A stretch of DNA of 64,000 nucleotides from Candidatus Sulfopaludibacter sp. SbA3 (GCA_945903265.1 CAMDNQ010000014.1:24648-88647), one strand, 5' to 3'. Positions 51,047 to 60,312 are shown, counted from the first letter of the stretch. Numbers and translations are program-made. Notes: generated by a model from the letters alone, not told the origin.

Positions 51047-52453
51047 GTGTCGGCAAAAGTCATAGGCGCAGGGGCGTTCGTCGTCATCGGCGCGCTGCTG
51101 TTCACGGCGGCGCTCTTCTTGATTGGCGAGCGGCGCATGCTGTTCGACGATCGCTTCGAGCTCTACACAGAGTTCGCGAAGCTGGGTCAGCTCGAGGTCG
51201 GTGCGGTTGTCCGGGTGGCCGGCATGGACGCGGGTGAGGTGACGGAGGTGATCGTGCCGGCGTCGCCCGCCGACAAGTTCCGCGTGCGGATGGAGGTGCG
51301 GGACAACCTCCACCAGCTCGTGCGCACGGACTCCATCGCCTCGGTGCAGACCGAGGGGCTGGTGGGGGGCATTTTCCTGAGCATCGCGACGGGCAGCGAG
51401 GGGGCGCCGGTCGTACCCGAGAAGGGAACTATCCCAGGCCGCGAGCCGTTCGTCCTGGCCGACGTGCTGGAACAGGCGAGCGAGACGTTCGAGCAGGTGG
51501 CGATGACGGTCGACAAGATCAGCGGCGATCTCGAAACGACGATCGCGCGCGTTGAAGTGGCGACGAAAGATGCGCACCAGCTGTTCATCGATATCACGCC
51601 GCAGATCAAGTCGATCGCCGAGAACGGCAGCCGCATGTCGGCCGACACGCGGCAGGTGATTGCCGGTATTCAGGCCGGCGAGGGGACGCTCGGCAAATTG
51701 ATCAAGGACGACACGCTGTACGTGCGTGCGCGTGAGGTCGCCGACGAAGCCCAGGTCGCGATGGCGAACGTGCGCCAGGTCTCGGACGAGGCGCGGCGTG
51801 CGATCGCTGACTTCCGGTCGGAGGATGGGCCGGCGAAGGGGATGTTCGCCCACGTGCGCGTCACGCTCGGGCAGACCCGGGACGTCGTCGCCAACATGGC
51901 GGACGTCACCGAAGCCATGAAGCACAACTTCCTGCTGCGAGGGTTCTTCAACCGGCGCGGGTATTTCGACCTCGACGCCATCTCACCTGCCCAATATCGG
52001 GCCGGCGTGCTGGAAAACGGCAAGCGGAAGGCTATGCGGATCTGGCTCGGCTCGCCAGTGCTGTTTCAGACGGCGGCCAGCGGTGCCGAAGAGCTGACCG
52101 ACGATGGCCGCGCGCGAATAGACGCGGCCATCACGACGTTCCTGGAGCATCTGCCGACGAGTCCTCTGGTGATTGAGGGGTACGCGTCGGACGGATCGGA
52201 AGGGGACCGCTACCGCGTTTCGCGTCAGAGAGCGGGAATCGTGCGTGAATACGTACTCGGCCGTTTCGGATTGACGGCGAACAACACGGGCTATATCGCT
52301 TTGGCTGGCAATGCCGTCGCCAGCCCAAGCGGAGACCACTGGGACGGCGTGGCGCTGACGCTATTCATCGACTTGGAAGACCTAAAGTTTGTGCCGCAGC
52401 CCCGATCCGCAGGGGTTCCTGCGGTCGTGAGTACCAAGGTGATCTCGAAATAG
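51047..52453 (+). CDS. mlaD: MlaD-type MCE protein with C-terminal OmpA-like domain
   Basis: 468 residues, GTG start with AGGGGGAAGCA upstream. An N-terminal TM anchor (about 5-25), then one MCE domain (FELYTEFAKLGQLEVGAVVRVAGMDAGEVTEV; IASVQTEGLVGGIFLSIATGS; about 35-120), then a long helical region (130-300, MlaD/PqiB-like coiled coil). From about 345 an OmpA-like fold appears (LTDDGRARIDAAITTFLEHLP; LVIEGYASDGSEGDRYRVSRQRAGIVREYVLGRFGL). It binds lipid for the MlaEF pump; the OmpA-like part could tether it to peptidoglycan, an arrangement not found in the standard MlaD. Confidence 0.88.
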   Translation: MSAKVIGAGAFVVIGALLFTAALFLIGERRMLFDDRFELYTEFAKLGQLEVGAVVRVAGMDAGEVTEVIVPASPADKFRVRMEVRDNLHQLVRTDSIASVQTEGLVGGIFLSIATGSEGAPVVPEKGTIPGREPFVLADVLEQASETFEQVAMTVDKISGDLETTIARVEVATKDAHQLFIDITPQIKSIAENGSRMSADTRQVIAGIQAGEGTLGKLIKDDTLYVRAREVADEAQVAMANVRQVSDEARRAIADFRSEDGPAKGMFAHVRVTLGQTRDVVANMADVTEAMKHNFLLRGFFNRRGYFDLDAISPAQYRAGVLENGKRKAMRIWLGSPVLFQTAASGAEELTDDGRARIDAAITTFLEHLPTSPLVIEGYASDGSEGDRYRVSRQRAGIVREYVLGRFGLTANNTGYIALAGNAVASPSGDHWDGVALTLFIDLEDLKFVPQPRSAGVPAVVSTKVISK

Positions 52454-52517
52454 GGCTGTATGTCTGCGGCGGCACATCTTTCGCAAGGACACAGCCGGGC
52501 CACAAAAAGGGGGAAGT

Positions 52518-52775
52518 GTGAGCGAACAATCTCGAGTGATGTCAGCCGCGGTGCTGGGCGCGATTTGCGGCGCCGCCGTGGGCTACCTCTTCTTTACCGA
52601 TCAGGGGAAAGTGATTCGCGAGCGCTTTGAGCCCGCGATCGACGATCTCCGCCGCGAGTTCACCAAATTCCAGGGCACCATCGAAAAGGTGGGGCTGCTG
52701 GCCAACGACGGCATGCGCGTGATGGAAGAATTCAAATCGGCGCGCAGCCAGTATTCCTCCGGCACGTCGCACTGA
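52518..52775 (+). CDS. Small YtxH-like membrane protein
   Basis: 85 residues, GTG start with AAAAAGGGGGAAGT upstream. A hydrophobic Gly/Ala-rich helix (SAAVLGAICGAAVGYLFFTDQGKVIRERF; about 8-26) is followed by a charged amphipathic helix. This is the layout of YtxH/gas-vesicle-accessory-like small proteins. It sits in the mla operon; a role in envelope integrity is inferred from context only. Confidence 0.75.
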   Translation: MSEQSRVMSAAVLGAICGAAVGYLFFTDQGKVIRERFEPAIDDLRREFTKFQGTIEKVGLLANDGMRVMEEFKSARSQYSSGTSH

Positions 52776-52780
52776 CGGCC

Positions 52781-53197
52781 ATGTTTGAAGGCAATCTCGA
52801 CACGACGAATATCTTCCTGGGGATCATGGCGTTCGTCAGCCTGCTCCAGGCCCTCGTAATTATCGGCATTGCGATTGTCGGATACCGGCTGTACAGCCGC
52901 GCGATGCAGACGATCACGAGCATCGAAGAGCGCCAGATCGCCCCGCTCGCGCAGCGGGCGCAGGCGCTGATGTCGACCGTCGACGGCATCCTTGGCGACG
53001 TCAAGGGGCTGACGAGCCGTGTTCGAGGCCGCACCGAGCAGGTCGACGCGGCCATCGACGACACCATCCATCGGGTGGACGAAACGGCCGGCCGCGTGCG
53101 CGCGTCCGTCTCCTCGAGGGTTCACGGTCTCATGGGCATGGCCCAGGGCGTCGCCGCGGTCATGCAGGCGCTGCTGCACGCGCGGCGCGCGGCCTGA
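52781..53197 (+). CDS. Hypothetical membrane protein with coiled-coil domain
   Basis: 138 residues. One TM helix (about 10-35: IFLGIMAFVSLLQALVIIGIAIVGYRLY) is followed by heptad-rich helices (ITSIEERQIAPLAQRAQALMSTVDGILGDVKGLTSRVRGRTEQVDAAIDDTIHRVDETAGRVRA in segments). Similar single-TM, apolipoprotein-like helical proteins (DUF948-type) accompany envelope genes in other bacteria. It lies 5 bp after the preceding YtxH-like gene, so it is operonic. Confidence 0.75.
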   Translation: MFEGNLDTTNIFLGIMAFVSLLQALVIIGIAIVGYRLYSRAMQTITSIEERQIAPLAQRAQALMSTVDGILGDVKGLTSRVRGRTEQVDAAIDDTIHRVDETAGRVRASVSSRVHGLMGMAQGVAAVMQALLHARRAA

Positions 53198-53272
53198 CGG
53201 CCGGCACGGGTTCAGAGGTGCGCAGGCGCGAGCTTGCGTGGGGCTTTTACACGGGAGGAGGAGGCAGGAACA

Positions 53273-53644
53273 ATGGCGGATTACAACCAGTACGACAATG
53301 ACGGCGGTGGCGGCGGCTTCATCATGGGGCTCCTGGCGGGCGTGGCGCTCGGCGCGGGGCTCGGCATGCTGCTGGCGCCGAAGACGGGCACCGAGCTGCG
53401 CGGCCAGGTGGCCGAGCAGGCGCGGACGTTCGGCACCAAGGCGTCGGAGCAGTACCGCCGTGCCGGCGAGACCGCGAGCGCCTGGGCGGAGCGTGGGCGC
53501 GAAGCGGTGAATCAGGCGCGTGAGGCGGCGCAGCGCGGCGCCGAAGAGGCGCGCAATTACACCGGCGCTACCACCGGCGGCAGCTACAGCACCGGCGCGA
53601 ACTACAACACCGGCACGACCGGAGGCGATTTCAACAGGAGCTAG
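53273..53644 (+). CDS. YtxH domain-containing protein
   Basis: 123 residues from ATG 53273, set by GGAGGAGGAGGCAGGAACA just upstream. Gly-rich TM segment FIMGLLAGVALGAGLGMLLAPKTGTELR is the YtxH signature, followed by an alanine-rich helix (SAWAERGREAVNQAREAAQRGAEEARN). A Thr/Gly/Tyr/Asn-rich low-complexity tail (TTGGSYSTGANYNTGTTGG) ends it. Last gene before a strong hairpin terminator; closes the mla transcription unit. Confidence 0.85.
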   Translation: MADYNQYDNDGGGGGFIMGLLAGVALGAGLGMLLAPKTGTELRGQVAEQARTFGTKASEQYRRAGETASAWAERGREAVNQAREAAQRGAEEARNYTGATTGGSYSTGANYNTGTTGGDFNRS

Positions 53645-53648
53645 GCTG

Positions 53649-53677
53649 AAGGCTCAGGGCCCCAAGCCCTGAGCCTT
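53649..53677 (+). terminator. Hairpin terminator after the mla operon
   Basis: A perfect 12-bp stem AAGGCTCAGGGC / GCCCTGAGCCTT with a CCCAA loop, starting 5 bases after the last stop codon and followed by a short T run only (CCTTTCA). Its 3' side abuts the -10 element of the next gene. Confidence 0.75.
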
Positions 53678-53682
53678 TCAGT

Positions 53683-53688
53683 GATAAT
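53683..53688 (+). promoter_or_regulatory. -10 element for a probable leaderless transcript of yihY
   Basis: GATAAT ending 6 bases before the GTG start at 53695, so initiation would fall at or next to the start codon. No Shine-Dalgarno sequence is visible. The upstream -35 region overlaps the terminator stem. Confidence 0.45.
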
Positions 53689-53694
53689 CGCTGT

Positions 53695-54594
53695 GTGACG
53701 CCGGCTCGGATTCTGCTCCGCCTTCGCGCGGAGCTCGCCTTTTCCGGTCTCGCGGCATGGCGGGCCATCGTCAGGCTCGTCAACGGCAACGACCTTACGC
53801 ACGCCGCCTCGATCGCCTACTACGCGCTGCTGTCGCTCTTTCCCTTCCTGCTGCTCCTGATCTCGCTGCTCGGCTCGGTCACGGCCGACGAAGAAGACCG
53901 GCTGGCCGTGCTGACGTTCGTCTTCTTCTACTTCCCGACGCAGTTCGAATTCGTCGACACGCAGCTCGAGGCGTTCCGGCAGTCGAGCGTACAGGTCGGC
54001 ATCGGCGGCGCGGTGGCGCTGATCTGGGCGTCGCTCGGCGTCTTCGGCGCCCTCACGAACGCGATCAACGAGGCATGGGGCGTGGAGAAGCAGCGCAGCT
54101 TCTGGAAACACCGCATGGTGTCGTTCCTCATGCTCGTGGCGAGCGGCGGCGTGGTCATCGTGGCGCTCCTGCTCGTCAGCGCCGTCGAAGTCGCGGGGGC
54201 GTCGTGGTTTGGCGGCATGCTCGCGCAGTTCGAGTGGCTGCAGGCGGCCCAGACGCTGACGTTCACCTACGCGGCGACGGTTCTCCTGACCATCGGCATC
54301 GGCCTGCTGTTCTACTTCATCCCGAACGCGAAGACCCGCTTCCGCGACGTCTGGGTGGGCGCGGTGCTGACCGGCATCCTGTGGCGGCTCGCCTTCAGCG
54401 GCTTCTCGTGGTACATCGCACAGAGCCGGATGACGGTCATTCACGGCTCCATCGCCACAGTCGTCGTATTCTTGCTGTGGATTTATGTGTCGTCGGTCAT
54501 CCTGATGTACGGAGTTGAATTCACGGCCGCGTATGCCCGCCTCCGTCGGCGCAGGCCCGAAGAGATGCCAGCGGCCCCCACTCCACGCGTATGA
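53695..54594 (+). CDS. YihY/BrkB-family inner-membrane protein
   Basis: 299 residues, GTG start. The family pattern is clear: LTHAASIAYYALLSLFPFLLLLISLLG near the N-terminus, FGALTNAINEAWGV, YFIPNAKTRFRDVWVGAVLTGILW and GSIATVVVFLLWIYVSSVILMYGVEFTAAYA; about six TM helices. Once mis-called RNase BN; function as a transporter or envelope protein is still open. The stop overlaps the M48 gene start by ATGA. Confidence 0.92.
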   Translation: MTPARILLRLRAELAFSGLAAWRAIVRLVNGNDLTHAASIAYYALLSLFPFLLLLISLLGSVTADEEDRLAVLTFVFFYFPTQFEFVDTQLEAFRQSSVQVGIGGAVALIWASLGVFGALTNAINEAWGVEKQRSFWKHRMVSFLMLVASGGVVIVALLLVSAVEVAGASWFGGMLAQFEWLQAAQTLTFTYAATVLLTIGIGLLFYFIPNAKTRFRDVWVGAVLTGILWRLAFSGFSWYIAQSRMTVIHGSIATVVVFLLWIYVSSVILMYGVEFTAAYARLRRRRPEEMPAAPTPRV

Positions 54595-55394
54595 CACGAG
54601 CCCTTGTCACCGTCCTCGCAGTCGGTCTGAGCGCCACAACACTTGCCGGGCAGTTCTCGCTGGTGTCGGTCGAGCAGGAGATCGAGATCGGCAGGGAAGC
54701 GAACGCCCAGGTCCGCAAAGAGGTGCCGGAGGTCCGCGACGCGGCGGCCAACCAGTACCTCCGCGCGCTCGGGCAGCGCCTCGTCCAGCAGGCCACCGGC
54801 CCGAAGTATCCCTACAGCTTTTCGATGGCCGACTACCGGGAGATTAATGCCTTCGCGCTCCCTGGCGGCCCGATCTGGATTCATCGCGGTGTGCTGCATG
54901 CGGCCACCAACGAGTCGCAGGTCGCCGGCGTCCTGGCGCACGAAGTCGCGCACATCGCTCAGCGGCATGCCGCCAGCCAGCTGACCAAGGGCATGATGGC
55001 GAACCTCGGGCTCGGGCTCCTGGGCGCCGTGCTGGGCAATGGCGGAGGAGCGGGCGCCGCGCAGGCCGCCGCCGGCTTCCTCGCGAACGGGGTCTTCCTG
55101 AAATTCAGCCGCGACGACGAGCGTGAGGCCGACCAGGTGGGATTGCAGCTGCTGCGCCGCGCCGGGTGGGATGGCCGCGGCATGGTGGAGCTGTTCGAGA
55201 TCCTGCAGCGCGAGGCCAAACGCAATCCAGGCAGTGTGGAGCTGTTCTTCTCCAGCCACCCCTCGCCACAGGACCGCATCAGCCGCCTGCAGGCCGGCCT
55301 TCGGCCCGGGGGCACCCGCGATACGAAGCAGTTTCAGTCGGTGAAGGCGCGGATGCTGAAGATGACGCCGCCCCGCACTATGCCGCGGGAATAG
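54591..55394 (+). CDS. Exported M48-family zinc metalloprotease (BepA/LoiP-like)
   Basis: 267 residues with a signal peptide (MTRALVTVLAVGLSATTLAG), SVEQEIEIGREANAQV, zinc motif HEVAH (His117-Glu118-His121) and third ligand Glu in DDEREADQVGLQLL, then SSHPSPQDRI. Periplasmic M48 proteases degrade misassembled outer-membrane proteins. Translationally coupled to yihY; together with the mla and Omp85 genes it fits an envelope-maintenance neighbourhood. Confidence 0.92.
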   Translation: MTRALVTVLAVGLSATTLAGQFSLVSVEQEIEIGREANAQVRKEVPEVRDAAANQYLRALGQRLVQQATGPKYPYSFSMADYREINAFALPGGPIWIHRGVLHAATNESQVAGVLAHEVAHIAQRHAASQLTKGMMANLGLGLLGAVLGNGGGAGAAQAAAGFLANGVFLKFSRDDEREADQVGLQLLRRAGWDGRGMVELFEILQREAKRNPGSVELFFSSHPSPQDRISRLQAGLRPGGTRDTKQFQSVKARMLKMTPPRTMPRE

Positions 55395-55420
55395 GCCGCT
55401 GGAATAGGCCGCAGGAGTAG

Positions 55421-57559
55421 ATGCCGAACCGACTCGCCGACGAGCAAAGCCCGTATCTCCTTCAGCACAAGGACAATCCGGTCGACTGGTACCCGTGGGG
55501 CGACGCCGCCTTCGAGAAGGCGCGCCGCGAGGACAAGCTCATCTTTCTGTCGGTCGGCTATTCCACCTGCCACTGGTGCCACGTCATGGAGCACGAAAGC
55601 TTCGAAGACGCCGGCGTCGCCGCGGCGCTCAACCAGGATTTCGTGTCGATCAAGGTGGATCGTGAAGAGCGGCCCGACGTCGATCGCGTCTACATGACGT
55701 TCGTGCAGGTGACGACGGGGCAGGGCGGATGGCCGATGAGCGTGTGGCTGACGCCATCGCTCGAGCCGTTCTACGGCGGTACGTACTATCCGCCGACGGC
55801 GCAGTGGGGCCGGCCCGGCTTCATCGACGTCCTTGCCGAGATCGCGCGCGTCTGGCGTGAGGAACGGCAGAAGGTCATACAGTCCGCCGGATCTCGAACG
55901 GTTGCAGTCGCTCGGAGGCACAGCACTGGCACGGGGCCCGTGCCCGGAACGGGCGTGCTGGATGTGGCCGTCCGTGAGTTTGCGGCCAGCTTCGATGCGC
56001 GGCGGGGAGGATTCGGGAGCGCGCCGAAGTTTCCGCGCCCGAGCGAGCTGCTGTTCCTGCTGCGCGAGCATGCGCGCGTGGGGGCCGCCGGCGCGCGCGA
56101 CATGGTGCTCGACACGCTGCGCGCCATGGCGATCGGCGGCATGCGCGATCACCTGGGGGGTGGATTCCATCGCTACTCGGTTGACGGCGAATGGCGCGTC
56201 CCCCATTTCGAGAAGATGCTGTACGACCAGGCGCAGCTCGTGCTCGCCTATGTCGAGGCGGCGCAGTTGACGGGCGAGGGCTTCTGGGCTGACGTGGCCG
56301 CCGACACCCTCGATTACGTCAAGCGCGACCTCGGGCATCCGGATGGCGGCTTCTATTCAGCGGAGGATGCCGACAGCGTTCCGTCCGAACTCGCCACTGC
56401 GAACTCCGACCTGCCGACTACCGACCACCAACCACCAATCAAACTGCATAAGACCGAGGGCGCGTTCTACATCTGGAGCGATACGGAGATCGGTGAAGCA
56501 CTCGGCGCCGATGCCGACGTCTTCCGCCTGCGCTTCGGGATCCTGCCCGACGGCAACGCGCCGTTCGATCCGCAGAACGAGTTCACCGGCAAGAACCTGC
56601 TGTATTCGGCGCGCACATTCGACGACATTGCCGCCACCACAGGGCAATCACCCGTGCAGGTCGCGTCTGCGCTGGAGCGCGCGCGAGTCACATTGCTGGC
56701 GCTGCGCGGCCGCCGGCCGCGGCCGCATCTCGACGACAAGGTGCTGACGGCGTGGAACGGGCTGATGATCGCGGCGTTCGCGCGCGCGGGGCGGCTCCTC
56801 GGGCGCGACGACTATGTGGCGGATGCGCAGCGCGCCGCCGCGTTCATCCAGGCGGAGCTCTGGCGCGCAGCGGACGCCACGCTGCTGCGCCGTTTTCGCC
56901 AGGGGCAGGCGGGCGTCGAAGGGTATGCAGAGGATTACGCGTACCTGATCTCAGGACTTCTCGAGCTCTTCCAGGCCGACGGCGATCCGAAATGGCTCGA
57001 CTGGGCGTTGACGCTCCAGCGCAGGCAGGACGAGTTGTTCTGGGACGACAACGAAGGCGGATGGTTCAGCACGACTGGCGCCGATCCATCGGTGCTGCTG
57101 CGACTGAAAGAGGAGTATGACGGCGCGGAGCCGGCGGCCAGCTCTGTCGCGGTCCTGAACCTGCTCGTCATTGCGCATCTGACGGGTGCCGCGGATCCCA
57201 AAATCGATCGCACTTTCGGCATGTTCGCCAACAACGCGTCGATGCGTGGACGGGCGGTCCCGATGATGCTGGCAGCGCTCTCGACCTACCACAGCGGCCT
57301 GCCGCAGATCGTCGTGGCCGGTGAGCCGGGCGACGCCGGAACGCTGGCGCTGACGGCGGAGCTGCGGCGCCGGTACATGCCTACGGCGATCGTCGTGCTG
57401 CTGCTCGACCGGCATCGCGCCGCGGTGTCGCGGCTGCTGCCGTGGACGACGGCGCTCGACAGGAAGAACGGGCAGGCCACGGCCTACGTCTGCAGAGACT
57501 TTGCGTGCGACATGCCCGCCACGACCCCCGAGGAGCTCATTCGTGTCCTTTCCCGTTGA
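55421..57559 (+). CDS. DUF255 thioredoxin-domain protein (YyaL/spermatogenesis-associated 20-like)
   Basis: 712 residues. The N-terminal thioredoxin-like domain has the family start [25 protein letters not shown] and the CHWC motif (Cys50-Cys53). The C-terminal (alpha/alpha)6-type domain includes [50 protein letters not shown] and [13 protein letters not shown]. Length is near the family norm. Two in-frame extras look acquired: a GC-rich palindrome-encoded stretch near 55922-55959 ([11 protein letters not shown]) and a heptamer-encoded stretch ([15 protein letters not shown]) at 56411-56440. Biochemical role uncertain; no signal peptide, so cytoplasmic. Confidence 0.9.
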   Translation: MPNRLADEQSPYLLQHKDNPVDWYPWGDAAFEKARREDKLIFLSVGYSTCHWCHVMEHESFEDAGVAAALNQDFVSIKVDREERPDVDRVYMTFVQVTTGQGGWPMSVWLTPSLEPFYGGTYYPPTAQWGRPGFIDVLAEIARVWREERQKVIQSAGSRTVAVARRHSTGTGPVPGTGVLDVAVREFAASFDARRGGFGSAPKFPRPSELLFLLREHARVGAAGARDMVLDTLRAMAIGGMRDHLGGGFHRYSVDGEWRVPHFEKMLYDQAQLVLAYVEAAQLTGEGFWADVAADTLDYVKRDLGHPDGGFYSAEDADSVPSELATANSDLPTTDHQPPIKLHKTEGAFYIWSDTEIGEALGADADVFRLRFGILPDGNAPFDPQNEFTGKNLLYSARTFDDIAATTGQSPVQVASALERARVTLLALRGRRPRPHLDDKVLTAWNGLMIAAFARAGRLLGRDDYVADAQRAAAFIQAELWRAADATLLRRFRQGQAGVEGYAEDYAYLISGLLELFQADGDPKWLDWALTLQRRQDELFWDDNEGGWFSTTGADPSVLLRLKEEYDGAEPAASSVAVLNLLVIAHLTGAADPKIDRTFGMFANNASMRGRAVPMMLAALSTYHSGLPQIVVAGEPGDAGTLALTAELRRRYMPTAIVVLLLDRHRAAVSRLLPWTTALDRKNGQATAYVCRDFACDMPATTPEELIRVLSR
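56411..56440 (+). repeat. ACCACCA-type heptamer repeat inside the DUF255 gene
   Basis: GACTACCGACCACCAACCAC followed by CAATC is a short run of (A/G)CCACCA units, reverse complement of the TTGGTGG type at 51012-51036. It keeps the frame and encodes PTTDHQPPI in a loop after YSAEDADSV. Confidence 0.6.
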
Positions 57560-57899
57560 AATCTGGCTGCGCGGCGATAACCACGCGACGACCGACACCA
57601 TTGCGCCCGTCACCCGCGAGCCGCGCGCGTGGACTGACGCCGACGTCGTTCACGTCCTCGAGGAAATGCTGCGCGCGCTCGAGCGCGCCAGGCATCCTGA
57701 TGCGCCACGCGACCGGCCGGTGGCCCTGCGTGGATTCAGCTGGATCGTGAGTCCGTTCGAGAGTGGCGGGGTGGTGATTGCGATGGAGCTGACGCTCGGC
57801 GCGGTTGTCGCGGGCCCGTTCGACGTGCCGGAGTCCCAGCTCAGCGCGGCGATTGAACGCGTCGTCGCGGCGCAGCGCACCACGACGACCGTGCACTAG
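57543..57899 (+). CDS. Hypothetical protein
   Basis: 118 residues from GTG 57543 ([18 protein letters not shown]), overlapping the previous gene by 17 bp. A small alpha/beta protein with a helix ([20 protein letters not shown]), strands [23 protein letters not shown] and a final helix; no motif that I recognise. The 17-bp overlap suggests co-translation with the DUF255 protein. The TAG stop shares CTAG with the convergent DUF5916 gene. Confidence 0.65.
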   Translation: MSFPVEIWLRGDNHATTDTIAPVTREPRAWTDADVVHVLEEMLRALERARHPDAPRDRPVALRGFSWIVSPFESGGVVIAMELTLGAVVAGPFDVPESQLSAAIERVVAAQRTTTTVH

Positions 57900-60190
57900 A
57901 ACCGGTAGGTGTAAAGGATCTTCGACGCCATCCGCCGATCGAGCGATTCGAAGCGCTCGCGCACCGGATCGTCCAGCCAGTTGTGCGTGTACACCAGATA
58001 CAGATCGTTGCCGGGAGTCAGGATCCAGCGGAAGCGCGACTGCCAGCCGAGGACGGCGCTCTGCGTGTCGTACTGAATGTTGTTGACCAGCGCCATGAAC
58101 GGACTGAACTGCGTCTCGCCCGTGAAGCGATACAGCTTTGTCGCGAAGCTGCCTTCCGGGAGCTCGATCCTGTTCCACTGACCGGTCACATTCATGAACA
58201 GCCCCGGCCGCAGGCGGACGTTCATGGTGACCTGCCGTTCATTGCGCGAGCCGGAATAGAAGTCGCCCGTCTCGTATCGCCCGTTGAAGGACAGTTTCCG
58301 CCGTCCGGCCGTGTTGGCGAACAGGCGCATCCGCGTAAAGCTGTACTCGGCGCCCATGGGCAGGACGATGTCGTCAGTGAGCTCGAATGGCCCGTCCAGG
58401 CGCTCGCGCCGGTTCGAGGCGAGCAGGCCAATGCTGTCCTGAGAGTGCAGGTTGACCTGGAACACGGTGGCTTCGATCCCGCGCTGCAGAAGCTGGTTCC
58501 TCAGGTCGGTCTGCACGGTTGCCGCGCCGCCGAACACAATCTGACGGATGTAGCGATGGTTCTGCGGCCGCGGCTGGAAGTCGAGCGACTGCGTGTAGCG
58601 GCGATAGGCCTGCCGCGTCACGAAGCCGACCTGCGGATCGAAATTCTGCTGGATCTCGACGGCGTCCACGCGGCCGTTCCAGCGATCGTTCGGATAGTTC
58701 AGCGTCGTGCCGAACGCGGAGGTGCCTGATGACACGCCTGGTCGCGTCGCATTGAGGAACCATCCACTCAGTTCGAGGTTGTTCCTGCCCATGAACGTCG
58801 ATGTGGCGAGCTTCCCATCGATGCCTGCCGTGTGCGACGGGTCGCCGGACCGGGGATCGCGACGTGTGGCCATGGCGCCGATATACGACTGGCTCAGCAT
58901 CCGGCGCTTCACGCGCACCGCCGTGAATTCCTCGCCGATCGTGCCGATGTCGTCGTTGTCACCCGTGCGGACGTGCAGGACGCCGACGTCCTGGCCGCCC
59001 ACCTGGCCCGTCAGCTTCGTGCCGAAGTCGATCTTTTCAGGGGCGCCGTTCCGCAGGCCGATGCGGCGGCTGAAGAAGGGCAGGATGCGCTCGGTGTCGA
59101 ACGTCGTCTGATTATTGAATCCACCCTGCGTCTCCACCGAGCTGGCGAAGTCGAGGAACGTGGCGCCATCGAGGAAGAAGTCGCGCTGCTCCGGAAAGAA
59201 CAGCGAAAAGCGGGTCAGGTTCACCTGCCGCTGATCGACTTCAGTCTGCGCAAAGTCGGTGTTCACCGTGAAGTTGGTGCGAAGCAGGGGAGTCGGGTTG
59301 TAGAAGAGGTCGAGGCCGGCGCTCGCGTTGCCGATGGTGGCTGGCTTCCCGCGACCCGGAAACGATTCCCCCATGAAGAGCCCGTACGGCTTGATGTCGA
59401 GGCCGCTGCCCTGGGTCACGCCGCCGATGCCGGTCACGAGCCCGGTGTTGCTCATGCGGCGGATGTTCCCGTTGCGCTGCCATCCCATCCAGAGGCTTTC
59501 TTCGTTCTTCCGGCGGACGGTACGCTGGAAATTGATGCCCCACGTATCGGTGTTCGGATCGAAGTTGAGCGTGCGGAATGGAATCGCGATCTCGAGGTTC
59601 CAGCCGATGCTGCTGCGGTAGTGCCGCGCGTTCCAGATGCCGTCCCATTCGCGGCTGCGGCTGGTGGCGCCAATGAGTTCATCGCTCATGAGGCCTGACG
59701 GATTCATCTCGAAGAAGTAGCCGGTGCGGCCATCCAGGAACGTGTCGATGACCCACATGAAACGATCGTCAGACCCGAGCCCTTCATCGCGCCGCCGCTG
59801 ATAGCCGAGCCACTTCTCCGGCTCCGAATCAAACGCCGTGACGCCGATGTAGAGCACGTCCTTGTCGTACACGAGGCGCACTTCGGTCGGTTCGGTCGCG
59901 GGGCGGCCGTTCTGCGGATCCTGCTGGATGAAGTCGGCCGCCGGGATCGCGCGTGCCCAGAACGGCTCGTCGAGCCGTCCGTCGAGCGTGACCGCCTCGC
60001 CGTCGGCCATCCGGAGCGCGGTCATGGAACGCCGGCCGCTGTTTTCGGGTGCGGGGCCGTTGGCCTGCGCGGCCGGTGTGGCGGCGGGAGGCGCCTGTGG
60101 TTCAGCCGCCGCAGAGTCCGCCACGACGGCGGCAAGCAGCAGACTGCCAGTGAGAAGGAGTCGCACGACTCCTGGAAACGCGATCCTCAT
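57896..60190 (-). CDS. DUF5916 outer-membrane-type protein with N-terminal CBM9-like domain (paralog 2)
   Basis: 764 residues with a signal peptide (VVRLLLTGSLLLAAVVADSAAA), a Pro/Ala spacer, then a CBM9-like domain (TLDGRLDEPFWARAIPAADFIQ; RLVYDKDVLYIGVTAFDSEP; NLEIAIPFRTLNFDP) and the DUF5916 part (TNFTVNTDFAQTEVDQRQVNLTRFSLFFPEQRDFFLDGA..FFSRRIGL). Ends in strand-rich sequence with terminal YTYRF, consistent with a barrel. Paralogous to 11833-14088; both carry the NTDFAQ.E.D..QVNLTRFSLFFPE block. The 122 bp between its start and the next gene contain a GTTGAATACAAC palindrome but nothing else I can name. Confidence 0.88.
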   Translation of the reverse strand: MRIAFPGVVRLLLTGSLLLAAVVADSAAAEPQAPPAATPAAQANGPAPENSGRRSMTALRMADGEAVTLDGRLDEPFWARAIPAADFIQQDPQNGRPATEPTEVRLVYDKDVLYIGVTAFDSEPEKWLGYQRRRDEGLGSDDRFMWVIDTFLDGRTGYFFEMNPSGLMSDELIGATSRSREWDGIWNARHYRSSIGWNLEIAIPFRTLNFDPNTDTWGINFQRTVRRKNEESLWMGWQRNGNIRRMSNTGLVTGIGGVTQGSGLDIKPYGLFMGESFPGRGKPATIGNASAGLDLFYNPTPLLRTNFTVNTDFAQTEVDQRQVNLTRFSLFFPEQRDFFLDGATFLDFASSVETQGGFNNQTTFDTERILPFFSRRIGLRNGAPEKIDFGTKLTGQVGGQDVGVLHVRTGDNDDIGTIGEEFTAVRVKRRMLSQSYIGAMATRRDPRSGDPSHTAGIDGKLATSTFMGRNNLELSGWFLNATRPGVSSGTSAFGTTLNYPNDRWNGRVDAVEIQQNFDPQVGFVTRQAYRRYTQSLDFQPRPQNHRYIRQIVFGGAATVQTDLRNQLLQRGIEATVFQVNLHSQDSIGLLASNRRERLDGPFELTDDIVLPMGAEYSFTRMRLFANTAGRRKLSFNGRYETGDFYSGSRNERQVTMNVRLRPGLFMNVTGQWNRIELPEGSFATKLYRFTGETQFSPFMALVNNIQYDTQSAVLGWQSRFRWILTPGNDLYLVYTHNWLDDPVRERFESLDRRMASKILYTYRF

Positions 60191-60312
60191 CGGGGCTGAA
60201 ATCCTACCGGTCGGGGAAATTGGGGCAGACGCTGCCCGTATCGTGTTGAATACAACGCCCCCGAACCGTTTTTTTACAGAGAGTTACAGGCCAGGGAAGC
60301 CCTAATGGTAAC

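Noticed and set aside
55922..55959. REP-like element in the DUF255 gene around GGCACGGG/CCCGTGCC
   Set aside because: The palindrome is real but no second copy of this sequence was found in the window, so it is only mentioned in the gene entry and not called as a repeat family member.
60191..60312. Small gene between the DUF5916 and SnoaL-like genes
   Set aside because: No frame with a plausible start and RBS; contains only a short palindrome and a T-run, likely promoter or 3' end sequence.
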